Of a DNA stretch of 64,000 bases, positions 24,977 to 33,680 are shown piece by piece. The position numbers and the translations under genes were made by a program. The DNA is from Rhizobium album (GTDB taxonomy: Bacteria; Pseudomonadota; Alphaproteobacteria; Rhizobiales; Rhizobiaceae), in contig NZ_QFBC01000019.1 of assembly GCF_003122325.1 (NCBI RefSeq), positions 83,848 through 147,847 of the forward strand. The letters run 5' to 3'. Within the stretch, counting starts at the first letter, position 1; every line of letters begins with the position of its first letter. The notes under the pieces were generated by a model, which saw nothing but the letters and a program-made list of their open reading frames with translations, was not told the DNA's origin and made no database searches.

Positions 24977-27900
24977 GTGAGCATACAGATCTCGGGTCGG
25001 CAACTTCTGGACAAGGTCTATTCGCTTTTCGGTGGCGCAGCCAACGGCCTAATTCCGGCAACCTCCGTCCCCATGCCTGGCGACGAGCCCGGCAGATGGA
25101 CGGATATCGGCGAATGGACGACCTTGGCTTCTCGTCTGGGCGCAGAAATGTTGCTCTTCGTCCAGAATGATCCTGTTTTCATCTTCTCGTCGATTGCAGG
25201 TCCGCTAGACGATGATCTTATCTACGAGGCCTACCGTCGTGCATGGTGTATGTCAGGGCCGTTCTGCCTCTTTCTGGCACTTCCGAACGCTCTCCACGTC
25301 TACGCTCTAACGACGCCGCCATTACAGTCCGAAATAGCCGCACTTGATCCCCTAATAATCTTTGAACGGCTTGATCAGGTTGATGAGGCCCTCGGTGGTC
25401 TTTCCCCCGCCGGAATAATCGAGAAGCTAGCAGCCGGCGCCGAGCGTTCGCAAACCGGGCGGGCCGACATTCGTCTGGTCAATGACCTGAAACGGGTGCG
25501 GCAAGCCCTGATTTCGTCGGGGATGGCGGCGTCGGCGGCACATTCATTGATCGGGCGCAGCATTCTCATTCGCTATCTCGAGGATCGGCAAATTATTGGC
25601 GGAAAATATTTCCGTCAGGTTGCTGGCGAAAATTCCGAGTGGTTGAGGCTTCTGTCGACGCCGCCTGAGAGGCCGGTTTTCGGCGCCACTGCCCGTGATC
25701 GTCTTTTTGACCGCGTACTGCTTGATGCTAAATTTACGCTGGCTTTCTTCGATCGTCTGGCAAAGGATTTCAACGGCGATCTTTTCGCGATCGGCGAAAA
25801 AGGAAATTCCTTCAAAACCGAACATTTGCTGGAAATGCGAAAATTTCTGCTTGGCGATACCGATAAGGAGCAGCCGGAGCTGTTTTTCTGGGCCTATGAT
25901 TTCGAAATCGTCCCGCTTTCGCTGATCAGCAGCATCTATGAAGAATTTTACCATGCGGTGCCGCTCGAAGAACAGACGGCAGGCGCGCTTGACGACAACA
26001 CCCATTTTACTCCGATCACACTCGTTCAGGACGTTCTAGATCGCCTTTTGCCTGTGTCGGTGCTTGAGACGCGGCCGAGGATCCTCGATCCGGCTTGCGG
26101 TTCCGGAATTTTTCTGGTCGAAGCTTTCAAGCGCATGGTCCGCTTCGAGGTCTCCAGCCGGCAGCGGAAGCTCACCTCAAGCGAGCTACGCTTGATATTG
26201 CAGAATCAGATCTGTGGGGTCGAACTGCGGCAGGAAGCAGCGCGCGTCGCAGCCTTCAGCTTATACTTGGCCTTGCTAGATAGTCAGGACCCGTCCGACA
26301 TTCTGGCTGCCGGACCGATGCCTCACCTGATTGGTGGCGCCGTCCGCGATGATCTTCATTTCGGAACGGTTCTGGTGGCGAACGCATTCGATCTAATGGC
26401 GCACGAGCGAGAAGAGATCGATGCGTTCAACAATCTGCGGAAGCGGTATGCCGGCAAGGCAGATGTTGTCGAACTCCTCGCGGCCGGGACTTTAGATCTT
26501 CGACCTAATTCGTTCGACGTCATCGTCGGCAACCCGCCGTGGCAGGAGGCAGCCGACTATGTCATCGAAGACGGCAAGGAAGCCCTTCGGAAGAAGGGGG
26601 GGGCCGCCAGAGTGGCTCTGCTTTGGGCCCAGCGATATGGCTACCTTATCGGAGACAAGAGCTATTCGCAGCTCTTCCTCTATCGCTGCCTGTCATTGCT
26701 GAAGCCCAAAGGTCGATGTGGGCTCCTCGTGAGCGCGAAGGTTCTATGGAACGCGCGCGACACAAGCCGGGCGTTTCGCCGTCAATTTCTCGGACAAGTA
26801 AATGTTCATGAAGTCGTAAACTATACGCATGTCAGGCGGCTGCTTTTTGCGGAGGCAACGGCGCCCTTCATGTTCCTGCACTACAGTGCACGTGAGGAAA
26901 CGTCTCGAAGCGGCATGGTATCCTATTGGAGCGCGCGCCGGACAAGCCTCGTCGAAAAGACGCGGACCATCGGACTGATGCAGATGGAGCGCCACTTCGT
27001 AAGACAGACAGACCTTGAGGCCTTTGATTATCTCTGGAAGACTTATTGGTGGGGAAATCATCGCGATGCTGCTCTCATCGGCCGCCTTGGTATGGAGAGG
27101 CCGCTATCCGATTTCCTCAACAAGGATGGGTGCCTGCCCGGCTATGGCTGGCAGAAGGGATCTAAGCCCGCGCGAGGAGATCTCGCGACTCTACGAGAGC
27201 TCTCGAGCAGAGCGATAGAACCGTTTGGTCCATCGAAGGAGAATTGGTTCGGTGATCCGCCGAAAGGTGTTGGCCGCCAGCCTGACGAACGACTCTATCG
27301 TGGTATGCGATTGTTGACGAAGACCGGTATTTCTGAGCCGCAAGGTACAGTCAGCCGCCTTGAGACCGCACCGTTTTCGTTCCGCCACACGGTCTACTGC
27401 GTTCCTCTCGACGGGTGGAAAGAGAGAGACGGAAAGATCGCAATCGGCGTGTTCTGGTCGTCGCTCGGTCGCTACCGTCTCTTCATGACGGCGGGATCTT
27501 GGGGCGGCTGGTTCGACAAGGTAACTGGGGAGGATATCTTGAGCATGCCCCTTCGACTCGAAGCCTCGTGGGGAATGCCGAAGGCGGAATTCGAAGCAGC
27601 CGCAGAAACAATCGCAAAATCAGTTACCTTCCTCCAAGAGTTCGAGCTCAAGAACAACGAGTTAACAGATCCGAGCGTTCCAAGCGCGGAAGAGCAATTG
27701 GAGATGCTCACTGAAGTGCGCCAAGAGCTCGACAGGGCGGTCTATGATCTCTTCGAGCTCAGTGAGCCGGAGCGCAACCTTATTGACGACTTCTGGAAGA
27801 ACGAACACGATTTCTTCTGGAAAGGTCCTGACTCAACCGCGCTCTTGGGGCTAGAGAGACCTGAGATTGGGTCGTCGACGACGATCGGTCCTGACTCGGG

Positions 27901-28291
27901 AGCAGGCGCTTTCTCGCGCTACATTTCCGCTTTCGCTGAGGAGCTTTCCCAGCGTTTGAGCAAACCTATCAGACTGTCTTGGTCGATCACGGGACCGGAG
28001 ACTTTTGATATCGTCGGAATCCGGTTCAATGTCACAGGCGCTACCCAAAAGCATCCACAAGGCCTTCAAAGCGATCCTGCTTGGGAAAGCGTCTTAGAGA
28101 GGATGCGCCCGAAACAAGCGCAGGACGATCACCGGTCATTCTTCGACAATCGGCCAATAAGAATCTCGGACAATAGCGGGTTCATGATCGTGAAATCAAA
28201 CAAGCAACGAAATTGGACCGCCACACGCGCGCGCGAAGACGCGGAGGCAGTAAACGTGAGCTTTCTCCGTGCCGGGCAAAATCTACAATGA
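24977..28291 (+). CDS. DNA adenine-N6 methyltransferase, Eco57I/type IIG-like
   Basis: 1104 residues. Motif I is LDPACGSGIFL (Asp371 to Gly377) and motif IV is GNPPW (Asn519 to Trp522), diagnostic of N6-adenine methylation. The helix HSLIGRSILIRYLEDR (about 190) is typical of Eco57I-type enzymes. The C-terminal 550 residues should hold target recognition. No PD-(D/E)XK motif is evident in the N-terminus, unlike a true type IIG fusion; a nuclease is encoded by the next gene. The start is a GTG with a weak ribosome site. Confidence 0.85.
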   Translation: MSIQISGRQLLDKVYSLFGGAANGLIPATSVPMPGDEPGRWTDIGEWTTLASRLGAEMLLFVQNDPVFIFSSIAGPLDDDLIYEAYRRAWCMSGPFCLFLALPNALHVYALTTPPLQSEIAALDPLIIFERLDQVDEALGGLSPAGIIEKLAAGAERSQTGRADIRLVNDLKRVRQALISSGMAASAAHSLIGRSILIRYLEDRQIIGGKYFRQVAGENSEWLRLLSTPPERPVFGATARDRLFDRVLLDAKFTLAFFDRLAKDFNGDLFAIGEKGNSFKTEHLLEMRKFLLGDTDKEQPELFFWAYDFEIVPLSLISSIYEEFYHAVPLEEQTAGALDDNTHFTPITLVQDVLDRLLPVSVLETRPRILDPACGSGIFLVEAFKRMVRFEVSSRQRKLTSSELRLILQNQICGVELRQEAARVAAFSLYLALLDSQDPSDILAAGPMPHLIGGAVRDDLHFGTVLVANAFDLMAHEREEIDAFNNLRKRYAGKADVVELLAAGTLDLRPNSFDVIVGNPPWQEAADYVIEDGKEALRKKGGAARVALLWAQRYGYLIGDKSYSQLFLYRCLSLLKPKGRCGLLVSAKVLWNARDTSRAFRRQFLGQVNVHEVVNYTHVRRLLFAEATAPFMFLHYSAREETSRSGMVSYWSARRTSLVEKTRTIGLMQMERHFVRQTDLEAFDYLWKTYWWGNHRDAALIGRLGMERPLSDFLNKDGCLPGYGWQKGSKPARGDLATLRELSSRAIEPFGPSKENWFGDPPKGVGRQPDERLYRGMRLLTKTGISEPQGTVSRLETAPFSFRHTVYCVPLDGWKERDGKIAIGVFWSSLGRYRLFMTAGSWGGWFDKVTGEDILSMPLRLEASWGMPKAEFEAAAETIAKSVTFLQEFELKNNELTDPSVPSAEEQLEMLTEVRQELDRAVYDLFELSEPERNLIDDFWKNEHDFFWKGPDSTALLGLERPEIGSSTTIGPDSGAGAFSRYISAFAEELSQRLSKPIRLSWSITGPETFDIVGIRFNVTGATQKHPQGLQSDPAWESVLERMRPKQAQDDHRSFFDNRPIRISDNSGFMIVKSNKQRNWTATRAREDAEAVNVSFLRAGQNLQ

Positions 28292-28980
28292 ATATTCACA
28301 TTGATAGCGCTGCAGCTTGGACCTCGCATGTCGCAAAGGTTGAAGCGATCCTTCGCATCGCGCTGCGACAACTTCGCGACGACGGGCTGAGCGGGAATGA
28401 AACCTATCTGAACCGAGAACTCTATTTTCGCATCCTGCGTGCGAACAAGGAAATCTACCGCGTTACGCCAGAACAAGCATTCTCGATGCCTCCTGTTCCG
28501 GAAGCACAGAACACGCCCTCGCGCGACGATGACGAACGGGATCCGAGAACGAAGAAAATTCCAGACTTCCAGTGGAACTACATCGACCATGAGGCTGCCG
28601 ACCCTGAGAGGTCCGTTTGCACCTATGTCATTGAATGCAAAAAACTTGGTACACCGACCAGGGCCGACTGGAACTTCAATTCAAACTACGCTGAACATGG
28701 AGTCCGGCGTTTCGTCGATCCAAGTCATCTGTATGGCAAGGACGCGGTCGGAGGTGCCATGATAGGTTATGTTTTGTCCATGGAGTTGCCGGAAATTCAT
28801 GACGAGGTTGATGCTGCTGTAGTGGTGAATTCGATCGCCGCGGTTCCTACCCCAGCTGCGGGTTGGCAAGTTGGGGACCTGTCCGAAATCAGGCATACGC
28901 TGGCCAGAACACAGGGAGTATCGCCCTATCAGCTCACCCATTTCTGGATAGACATGCGTACGGCGCCAGAGCCGCAGTAA
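28288..28980 (+). CDS. PD-(D/E)XK nuclease-like protein, partner of the methyltransferase
   Basis: 230 residues, start overlapping the methyltransferase stop as ATGA. KIPDFQW (Pro92-Asp93) and YVIECKKLG (Glu116-x-Lys118) provide the PD...ExK constellation of restriction nucleases, with a preceding Glu-bearing helix (NRELYFRIL). With the coupled N6-methyltransferase it should form a restriction-modification pair. Specificity unknown. Confidence 0.7.
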   Translation: MNIHIDSAAAWTSHVAKVEAILRIALRQLRDDGLSGNETYLNRELYFRILRANKEIYRVTPEQAFSMPPVPEAQNTPSRDDDERDPRTKKIPDFQWNYIDHEAADPERSVCTYVIECKKLGTPTRADWNFNSNYAEHGVRRFVDPSHLYGKDAVGGAMIGYVLSMELPEIHDEVDAAVVVNSIAAVPTPAAGWQVGDLSEIRHTLARTQGVSPYQLTHFWIDMRTAPEPQ

Positions 28981-29055
28981 TGTAATCGCTGCCCCGTCAC
29001 CATGGCATTGGCCTTGCGCCCGGAGCTGATGTAGCCAGCGCGACTGGCGTTGACC

Positions 29056-30192
29056 TTACAGGATACCCCATGCCCGAAACCTCCCCCTGCCCGTCATCTC
29101 CCTGAGGCCAAGTTCCAAAACGATCCGCCGCGCCGCCTGCGGAGTGACGTCCAGCATCTTCGCCACCATCCCGGCCGACACCAGTGGTTTCGCCATGACC
29201 AGCTCAACCAGCTCCGGCAGTTTTGACGACGTCCGCCGTCCTTCCAACTTTCGGTCCATCATCGTCTTCGCCAGCATCAGCCTGTCATGTTCTTTCATCC
29301 CGATCTCGGTGGTCGCGATCAGACCATGAACAATGGCGAGCAACCGGGTTTCCCGATCACGATGACGGCGTCGATCGACGGGAATGGTTTTCAGGCCGAG
29401 GTTGAAGGCCGCCAAATGCGCGCCTGACGTAATGCCGGCCTCCCGCAAAATCGAGGCGGCGAACAATCTGCCAAGCCAGGGCGCGTGCTGAAGGACGGCC
29501 AGCTCGTTCCAGGCATCGAGGGCGACGATCGCCTGCAGCGCTGCCGGCAAATTTTCGGACTGACGCATCGCGCCGCGCCATTCGTCGAGCCGGGCATCCT
29601 CGTCCCAGTCGAGATCATAGACGAGAGGGTCTCGTTCCCGAGCATCCGCCGAAGCCCGTCCGGGCTTCCTGGCTTGTTCGATCGCAGCGTCCGATCGCGC
29701 GAGCAGCGCATCGATGGCGTCATAGTCGACGCCGGGAAGCCCGTCGGCTTCGTCGATGTCCCACCCCTCCCCTTCCGCATCTGCCGCGACTGCGGGCCGG
29801 ATGGCGCCAGCGGACCCAACCGCATCAACGCCGACTGGAGTGACGTCCGCTGTTTTTCGCAACGCCCGAATGCCTTCGGCCGACAACGCCCAGTCCGGCG
29901 ACTGCGCGGCAATACGCCGGCGCGTGCGAAGAACGTCGCGAGCGATGGTGAGTTCGTGGGTGGGCGTGCGGGTATCGCGAAAGGCGTCGTGGAGGACGAG
30001 GTCCTCGAGATGGACCAGTTCGCCGTCGATCCACAGCGATGCGCAGGCGTCGGCGAAATTCTGGCGTTCGAGAAAGCCCGCGCCGACCGGCGAGCGTGCA
30101 ATCCGCTCGTCGAGACGAGTGAGCGCGATGCCGGCGTCGAACGCCGGCCGCATCAGGGCTGAAATGCTTATTTTCGAGAGATCGTAAGCCAT
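29056..30192 (-). CDS. RHE_PE00001-family plasmid protein (DUF1612 + helix-turn-helix)
   Basis: About 378 residues. [16 protein letters not shown] at the N-terminus and LARSPVG are typical of a protein family widespread on rhizobial replicons (DUF1612 with a C-terminal HTH of the DUF1612 type). The C-terminus has a helix-turn-helix, [20 protein letters not shown], followed by [10 protein letters not shown], so DNA binding is likely. The start could instead be the ATG at 30201. It is divergent from the integrase unit; a 12-bp inverted repeat lies between. Confidence 0.8.
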   Translation of the reverse strand: MAYDLSKISISALMRPAFDAGIALTRLDERIARSPVGAGFLERQNFADACASLWIDGELVHLEDLVLHDAFRDTRTPTHELTIARDVLRTRRRIAAQSPDWALSAEGIRALRKTADVTPVGVDAVGSAGAIRPAVAADAEGEGWDIDEADGLPGVDYDAIDALLARSDAAIEQARKPGRASADARERDPLVYDLDWDEDARLDEWRGAMRQSENLPAALQAIVALDAWNELAVLQHAPWLGRLFAASILREAGITSGAHLAAFNLGLKTIPVDRRRHRDRETRLLAIVHGLIATTEIGMKEHDRLMLAKTMMDRKLEGRRTSSKLPELVELVMAKPLVSAGMVAKMLDVTPQAARRIVLELGLREMTGRGRFRAWGIL

Positions 30193-30276
30193 TGAAATCA
30201 TGGTAAATGACTTACTAAAGGAACTCTAGTCTAATATTAATGTTCCTCACATGGTACGGTCTTGAGTTGGGTTATA

Positions 30277-30305
30277 ACCATCGATAAGTAACCCTTATCG
30301 ATGGT
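30277..30305. repeat. Perfect 12-bp inverted repeat with 5-bp spacer, dif-like candidate site
   Basis: ACCATCGATAAG (30277-30288) and CTTATCGATGGT (30294-30305) are perfect complements around TAACC. Two 11-13-bp arms around a 5-8-bp centre is the form of tyrosine-recombinase core sites such as dif, and a tyrosine recombinase gene begins at 30658. It may equally be an operator for the flanking divergent genes. Confidence 0.55.
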
Positions 30306-30370
30306 AGATCGACAGGAGTCGCAAATCACTCTATCGTCGCGCAATCCACCGTCCGCAAAGGGTCAATCCC

Positions 30371-30658
30371 ATGGAAGATCGCGTCCGCTTCGCCCTCGAA
30401 AAGCTCCTCAACGTCGCTAACGGTGACACCGGCCAGGGCCGGCGCGTCGCCAACTTCATTCTCGCCTGGTGGAACGCCGGCGAGCATGGCGGCTTCGATC
30501 TCACGGATCTCGCCAATGTCGATAGTGAGGTCGCCGAGGATATGGCGACCGTCTTCACCTGGCTGGCCCGCGAGGAGGACCTTCACTACCCCCATGACTA
30601 TCGCGGCGAGATCGAGCAGATTATCGCGCGCTGGCGGCCACAGGCAGAGACCGCCTGA
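30371..30658 (+). CDS. Conserved small protein preceding the recombinase
   Basis: 95 residues: MEDRVRFALEKLL, then FILAWWNAGEHGGFD and VFTWLAREEDLHYP. Helical, acidic, no recognised domain with certainty. Its stop overlaps the recombinase start (TGATG), so the two are co-translated and probably function together. Confidence 0.75.
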   Translation: MEDRVRFALEKLLNVANGDTGQGRRVANFILAWWNAGEHGGFDLTDLANVDSEVAEDMATVFTWLAREEDLHYPHDYRGEIEQIIARWRPQAETA

Positions 30659-31812
30659 TGGTTTCCGCCAGAAAAGCTGCCAGCCTTTCCGGAATCGAGC
30701 GCCGCGCCGTCGAGCTCGACACGATTGCATCGGTGCTGCCGATCGACCGCCGCGATGAGCTGGCCGAGCTGCTCACCGATCACGATATCGAAACGCTGCG
30801 CCATCTCGTCAACGAGGGCATGGGCGCCAACACTTTACGCGCCATCACCTCCGACCTCGCCTATCTCGAAGCCTGGGCGCTGGCGGCGACAAAGCGGTCC
30901 CTGCCCTGGCCGGCGCCCGAGGCGCTGCTGTTAAAATTCGTCGCACAGCATCTGTGGGATCCACAGAAACGCATCAGCGATCCCGATCACGGCATGCCGG
31001 CCGAGGTCGATGACAATCTGCGCGCCCAAGGTTTCCTCAAATCGACCGGTCCGCATGCGCCAGCCACCGTGCGACGGCGGCTGGCCAACTGGTCGACACT
31101 GACGAAATGGCGTGGGCTCGATGGCGCCTTCGCCTCCCCTCCTCTCAAATCCGCCATTCGGCTCGCCGTGCGCGCCACGCCGCGGAAGCGTCACCGGAAG
31201 AGCGCCAAGGCGGTCACCGGCGATGTGTTGGCCAAATTGCTGGCGACGTGCTCGACCGACAGTCTCCGCGATCTGCGGGATCGGGCGCTCCTGATGGTGG
31301 CCTTTGCCTCCGGCGGCCGCCGGCGCAGCGAGATCGCCGGATTGCGCGTCGAGCAACTGACGGCAGAGCCGCCGATCGAGGTGGCCGACGGCCCTCCCCT
31401 CCCCTCTCTCGCCATCCATCTCGGCCGGACCAAGACGACCAACGGCGAACAGGATGATGTCGTCTATCTGACCGGGCGACCGGTGGATGCGCTGAACGAC
31501 TGGATCGCCGCGGCCAAGATCGAGAGCGGCAGCGTGTTTCGGGGGATCGGGCGTTGGGGCACGGTCTCGAAGCGCTCGCTGGATCCGCAGTCGGTCAATG
31601 CGATCTTGAAACAGCGGGTGGAAATGGCGGGGTTGGTGGCTGGGGAGTTTTCGGCGCACGGGTTGCGGTCGGGATATCTGACTGAGGCTGCCAACCGCGG
31701 TATCCCCCTCCCCGAGGCGATGGAGCAGTCGCGTCACCGGTCTGTTCAACAGGCCTCCAGCTACTACAATAGTGCCGCACGGCGGAGTGGGCGCGCAGCC
31801 CGCCTGCTTTAG
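30658..31812 (+). CDS. Tyrosine-type site-specific recombinase
   Basis: 384 residues. The C-terminal catalytic domain has the Arg in SGGRRRSEIAGLR, HGLR (His334, Arg337), SRHRS (His360) and the nucleophile in SYYN (Tyr369/370). The N-terminal SAM-like core-binding domain covers about 50-180. Such plasmid-borne XerC-like enzymes resolve multimers or move cassettes. The candidate core site lies about 360 bases upstream. Confidence 0.9.
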   Translation: MVSARKAASLSGIERRAVELDTIASVLPIDRRDELAELLTDHDIETLRHLVNEGMGANTLRAITSDLAYLEAWALAATKRSLPWPAPEALLLKFVAQHLWDPQKRISDPDHGMPAEVDDNLRAQGFLKSTGPHAPATVRRRLANWSTLTKWRGLDGAFASPPLKSAIRLAVRATPRKRHRKSAKAVTGDVLAKLLATCSTDSLRDLRDRALLMVAFASGGRRRSEIAGLRVEQLTAEPPIEVADGPPLPSLAIHLGRTKTTNGEQDDVVYLTGRPVDALNDWIAAAKIESGSVFRGIGRWGTVSKRSLDPQSVNAILKQRVEMAGLVAGEFSAHGLRSGYLTEAANRGIPLPEAMEQSRHRSVQQASSYYNSAARRSGRAARLL

Positions 31813-31842
31813 GGCGGCGAGCCGCATTTTGAGGGACGCAGG

Positions 31843-32763
31843 TTGGGGCAGTTAAGTCAGTTTTTTCAGCCGCCTTTGGATTGGCAGCAATTTGAAGAGC
31901 TCACACGGGGATTGGTGGATCAACTCTACAACACTCAATCGTCGATGATAGGCCGCTCGGGTCAAGCCCAAGACGGTGTTGACATCTATGCAAGGACACA
32001 AGCCGTGGGCCACCTCGGCGTTCAATGCAAACGACTCTCTATCCGGGATGATAACAACAATCTCCTCGCAAACGCGGTAATCTCACCTGCGATGCTTAAG
32101 GAAGAGGCCGAAATAGCGCTGAATTTCAGGCCTACGCTCAATACGTGGGTTCTTGCAACAACCGCAAAGCGAGACGCTAGAATTCAAAAGAGTGCTCGCA
32201 ACCTGACCGAGGCTTTTGAGAAACGCGGCGTCGGAGTTCGGGTCCAAGCGTGGTTTTGGGACGACTACGTCTCTTGGCTTAACCTCTTTCCCGATCTTCA
32301 GCGGTGGTATTATGACAAGGTGATACACATTCGCAGCTCGTCCGAACAAGACGAGCTCATTCTAAGCTTGATCGCGACTGCATTTCACAGACCCGCATTC
32401 AGTGACCCTTTGTATAGCGAGAATGCCGACGACCTCCTACAGGCGATCAAGGACACCCATATGGCGTTGCGAACTGGGGAACTCGTCGATCGCAAAAGCA
32501 AGCACGTCATCCAGAAAGCAATAGGCGGTTGGCGCAGCCTCTCCAACTCAGCTTGGAAGGCAGAACTCAAGGGCCTTGAGAGCGATTTGCAAACGCTCAA
32601 GATCAAAATGATGGAGGCAATTAAGGAGAAATTGATTGTTCAGCATTCGAACTACCTAGAAATTCGCGACCCACAGTTGGTTGAAGACCTAGAGTACATG
32701 CGCGCGAGCTGCGTCAGGAGGCTCAATATCATCCTGTTGGATGGCAAACTTGAAGAGATCTGA
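31843..32763 (+). CDS. Mrr-like restriction endonuclease-fold protein
   Basis: 306 residues from a TTG preceded by GAGGGA; no other start exists between it and the recombinase stop. The N-terminal domain has the Mrr-type PD-(D/E)XK core QDGVDIYA (Asp47) and VQCKR (Gln61-x-Lys63), as in type IV enzymes that cut modified DNA. The C-terminal 170 residues are helical and unrecognised. The frame is the same as that of the recombinase, separated only by a TAG and 30 bases. Confidence 0.7.
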   Translation: MGQLSQFFQPPLDWQQFEELTRGLVDQLYNTQSSMIGRSGQAQDGVDIYARTQAVGHLGVQCKRLSIRDDNNNLLANAVISPAMLKEEAEIALNFRPTLNTWVLATTAKRDARIQKSARNLTEAFEKRGVGVRVQAWFWDDYVSWLNLFPDLQRWYYDKVIHIRSSSEQDELILSLIATAFHRPAFSDPLYSENADDLLQAIKDTHMALRTGELVDRKSKHVIQKAIGGWRSLSNSAWKAELKGLESDLQTLKIKMMEAIKEKLIVQHSNYLEIRDPQLVEDLEYMRASCVRRLNIILLDGKLEEI

Positions 32764-32792
32764 GAGAGATTTTTGTTTCTGGTATCGTCAGA

Positions 32793-33527
32793 TCAGCCGA
32801 TCGTAGGCCTGACCGACGTTACCTGGCCACCGCCCAAAGTCCGCCCCTCGGCTCTGAACTTTTCCAACGCGGCTTGACGCTCTGCCGGCTGTGGGCGAGT
32901 TTGGAGAAAATCGCGGAGTAAATCTCGCGTCATTCGTAGTGCGATGTAAAAAGTATCGACGAGATGGTGGTACTGCTCATCCGGCCGATTACGATCGATG
33001 CCGTTGAGGTTGTAATAGCCACCACTGTCGAGCCATGTAACTTTGAACCCGATGTTTACTCGATCCAAATGCACAAAAGCCGAAGCATCTTCATAAGCCT
33101 CGGATACCCAGGCATAGAGCTTCGCGAGCTCTTGGTGCAGGAGCTTGTCTACCAGCCTCGTGCGACCGTCTCGCATCCGCAGTGCCGAGTACTTTTCACC
33201 GTTCATCAGCATGGCTCCGGCCTCTTCCACGTCCTCGACAAGCGTCAAACCGAACATTCGCATGGCCGTTTCGATCTGCATCCTTATCAGAGCTGATGCC
33301 GCAATCGTGTTCCGGCTCTCTACCAGGAGCCCAAAAGCATGCGCGTTTGAGGTGGTTTTCACAACGGCCGCGAGAGAGAACCATTCTACGGGGGCAAGAA
33401 AGCTTCCAATTGGAGCGTAAGTCTCGTCAGGGAGTCGCTCGACCTCCAACGCCATACCACGGACACGTTCGAGGCGATCAGCCAAGTTCGGTAGATCCTC
33501 CAACTGGATATCCATCGTTTCTCGCAT
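32793..33527 (-). CDS. Unknown helical protein
   Basis: 244 residues from the ATG at 33527 (MRETMDIQLEDLPNL), with GGAAGGAG about ten bases ahead; a TTG at 33608 is in frame but the ribosome site favours the shorter form. Mostly alpha-helical, with SRNTIAASALIRMQIETAMR in the middle. It recalls the DUF5677-like group of uncharacterised helical proteins. The orientation is convergent with the Mrr-like gene. Function unknown. Confidence 0.65.
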   Translation of the reverse strand: MRETMDIQLEDLPNLADRLERVRGMALEVERLPDETYAPIGSFLAPVEWFSLAAVVKTTSNAHAFGLLVESRNTIAASALIRMQIETAMRMFGLTLVEDVEEAGAMLMNGEKYSALRMRDGRTRLVDKLLHQELAKLYAWVSEAYEDASAFVHLDRVNIGFKVTWLDSGGYYNLNGIDRNRPDEQYHHLVDTFYIALRMTRDLLRDFLQTRPQPAERQAALEKFRAEGRTLGGGQVTSVRPTIG

Positions 33528-33619
33528 CAAATCATAGCTCCTTCCCTGCAGTAACTGGACATATCGCTTGGCACCACACTGGCTAAGGCGACACGTAAGG
33601 AAACTCAATCACTTAACCC

Positions 33620-33635
33620 GTAGTCAGCTGACTAC
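33620..33635. promoter_or_regulatory. parS-like 16-bp palindrome downstream of repC
   Basis: GTAGTCAGCTGACTAC is a perfect 16-bp palindrome. A near-identical copy lies between repA and repB (36109-36124). RepB proteins of repABC plasmids bind 16-bp palindromes (parS) at such places, so this is a probable centromere site. Confidence 0.75.
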
Positions 33636-33680
33636 ACACTCCGAAATAGACAAACGTTCAAGCGAAGTTACACCCGCCCT

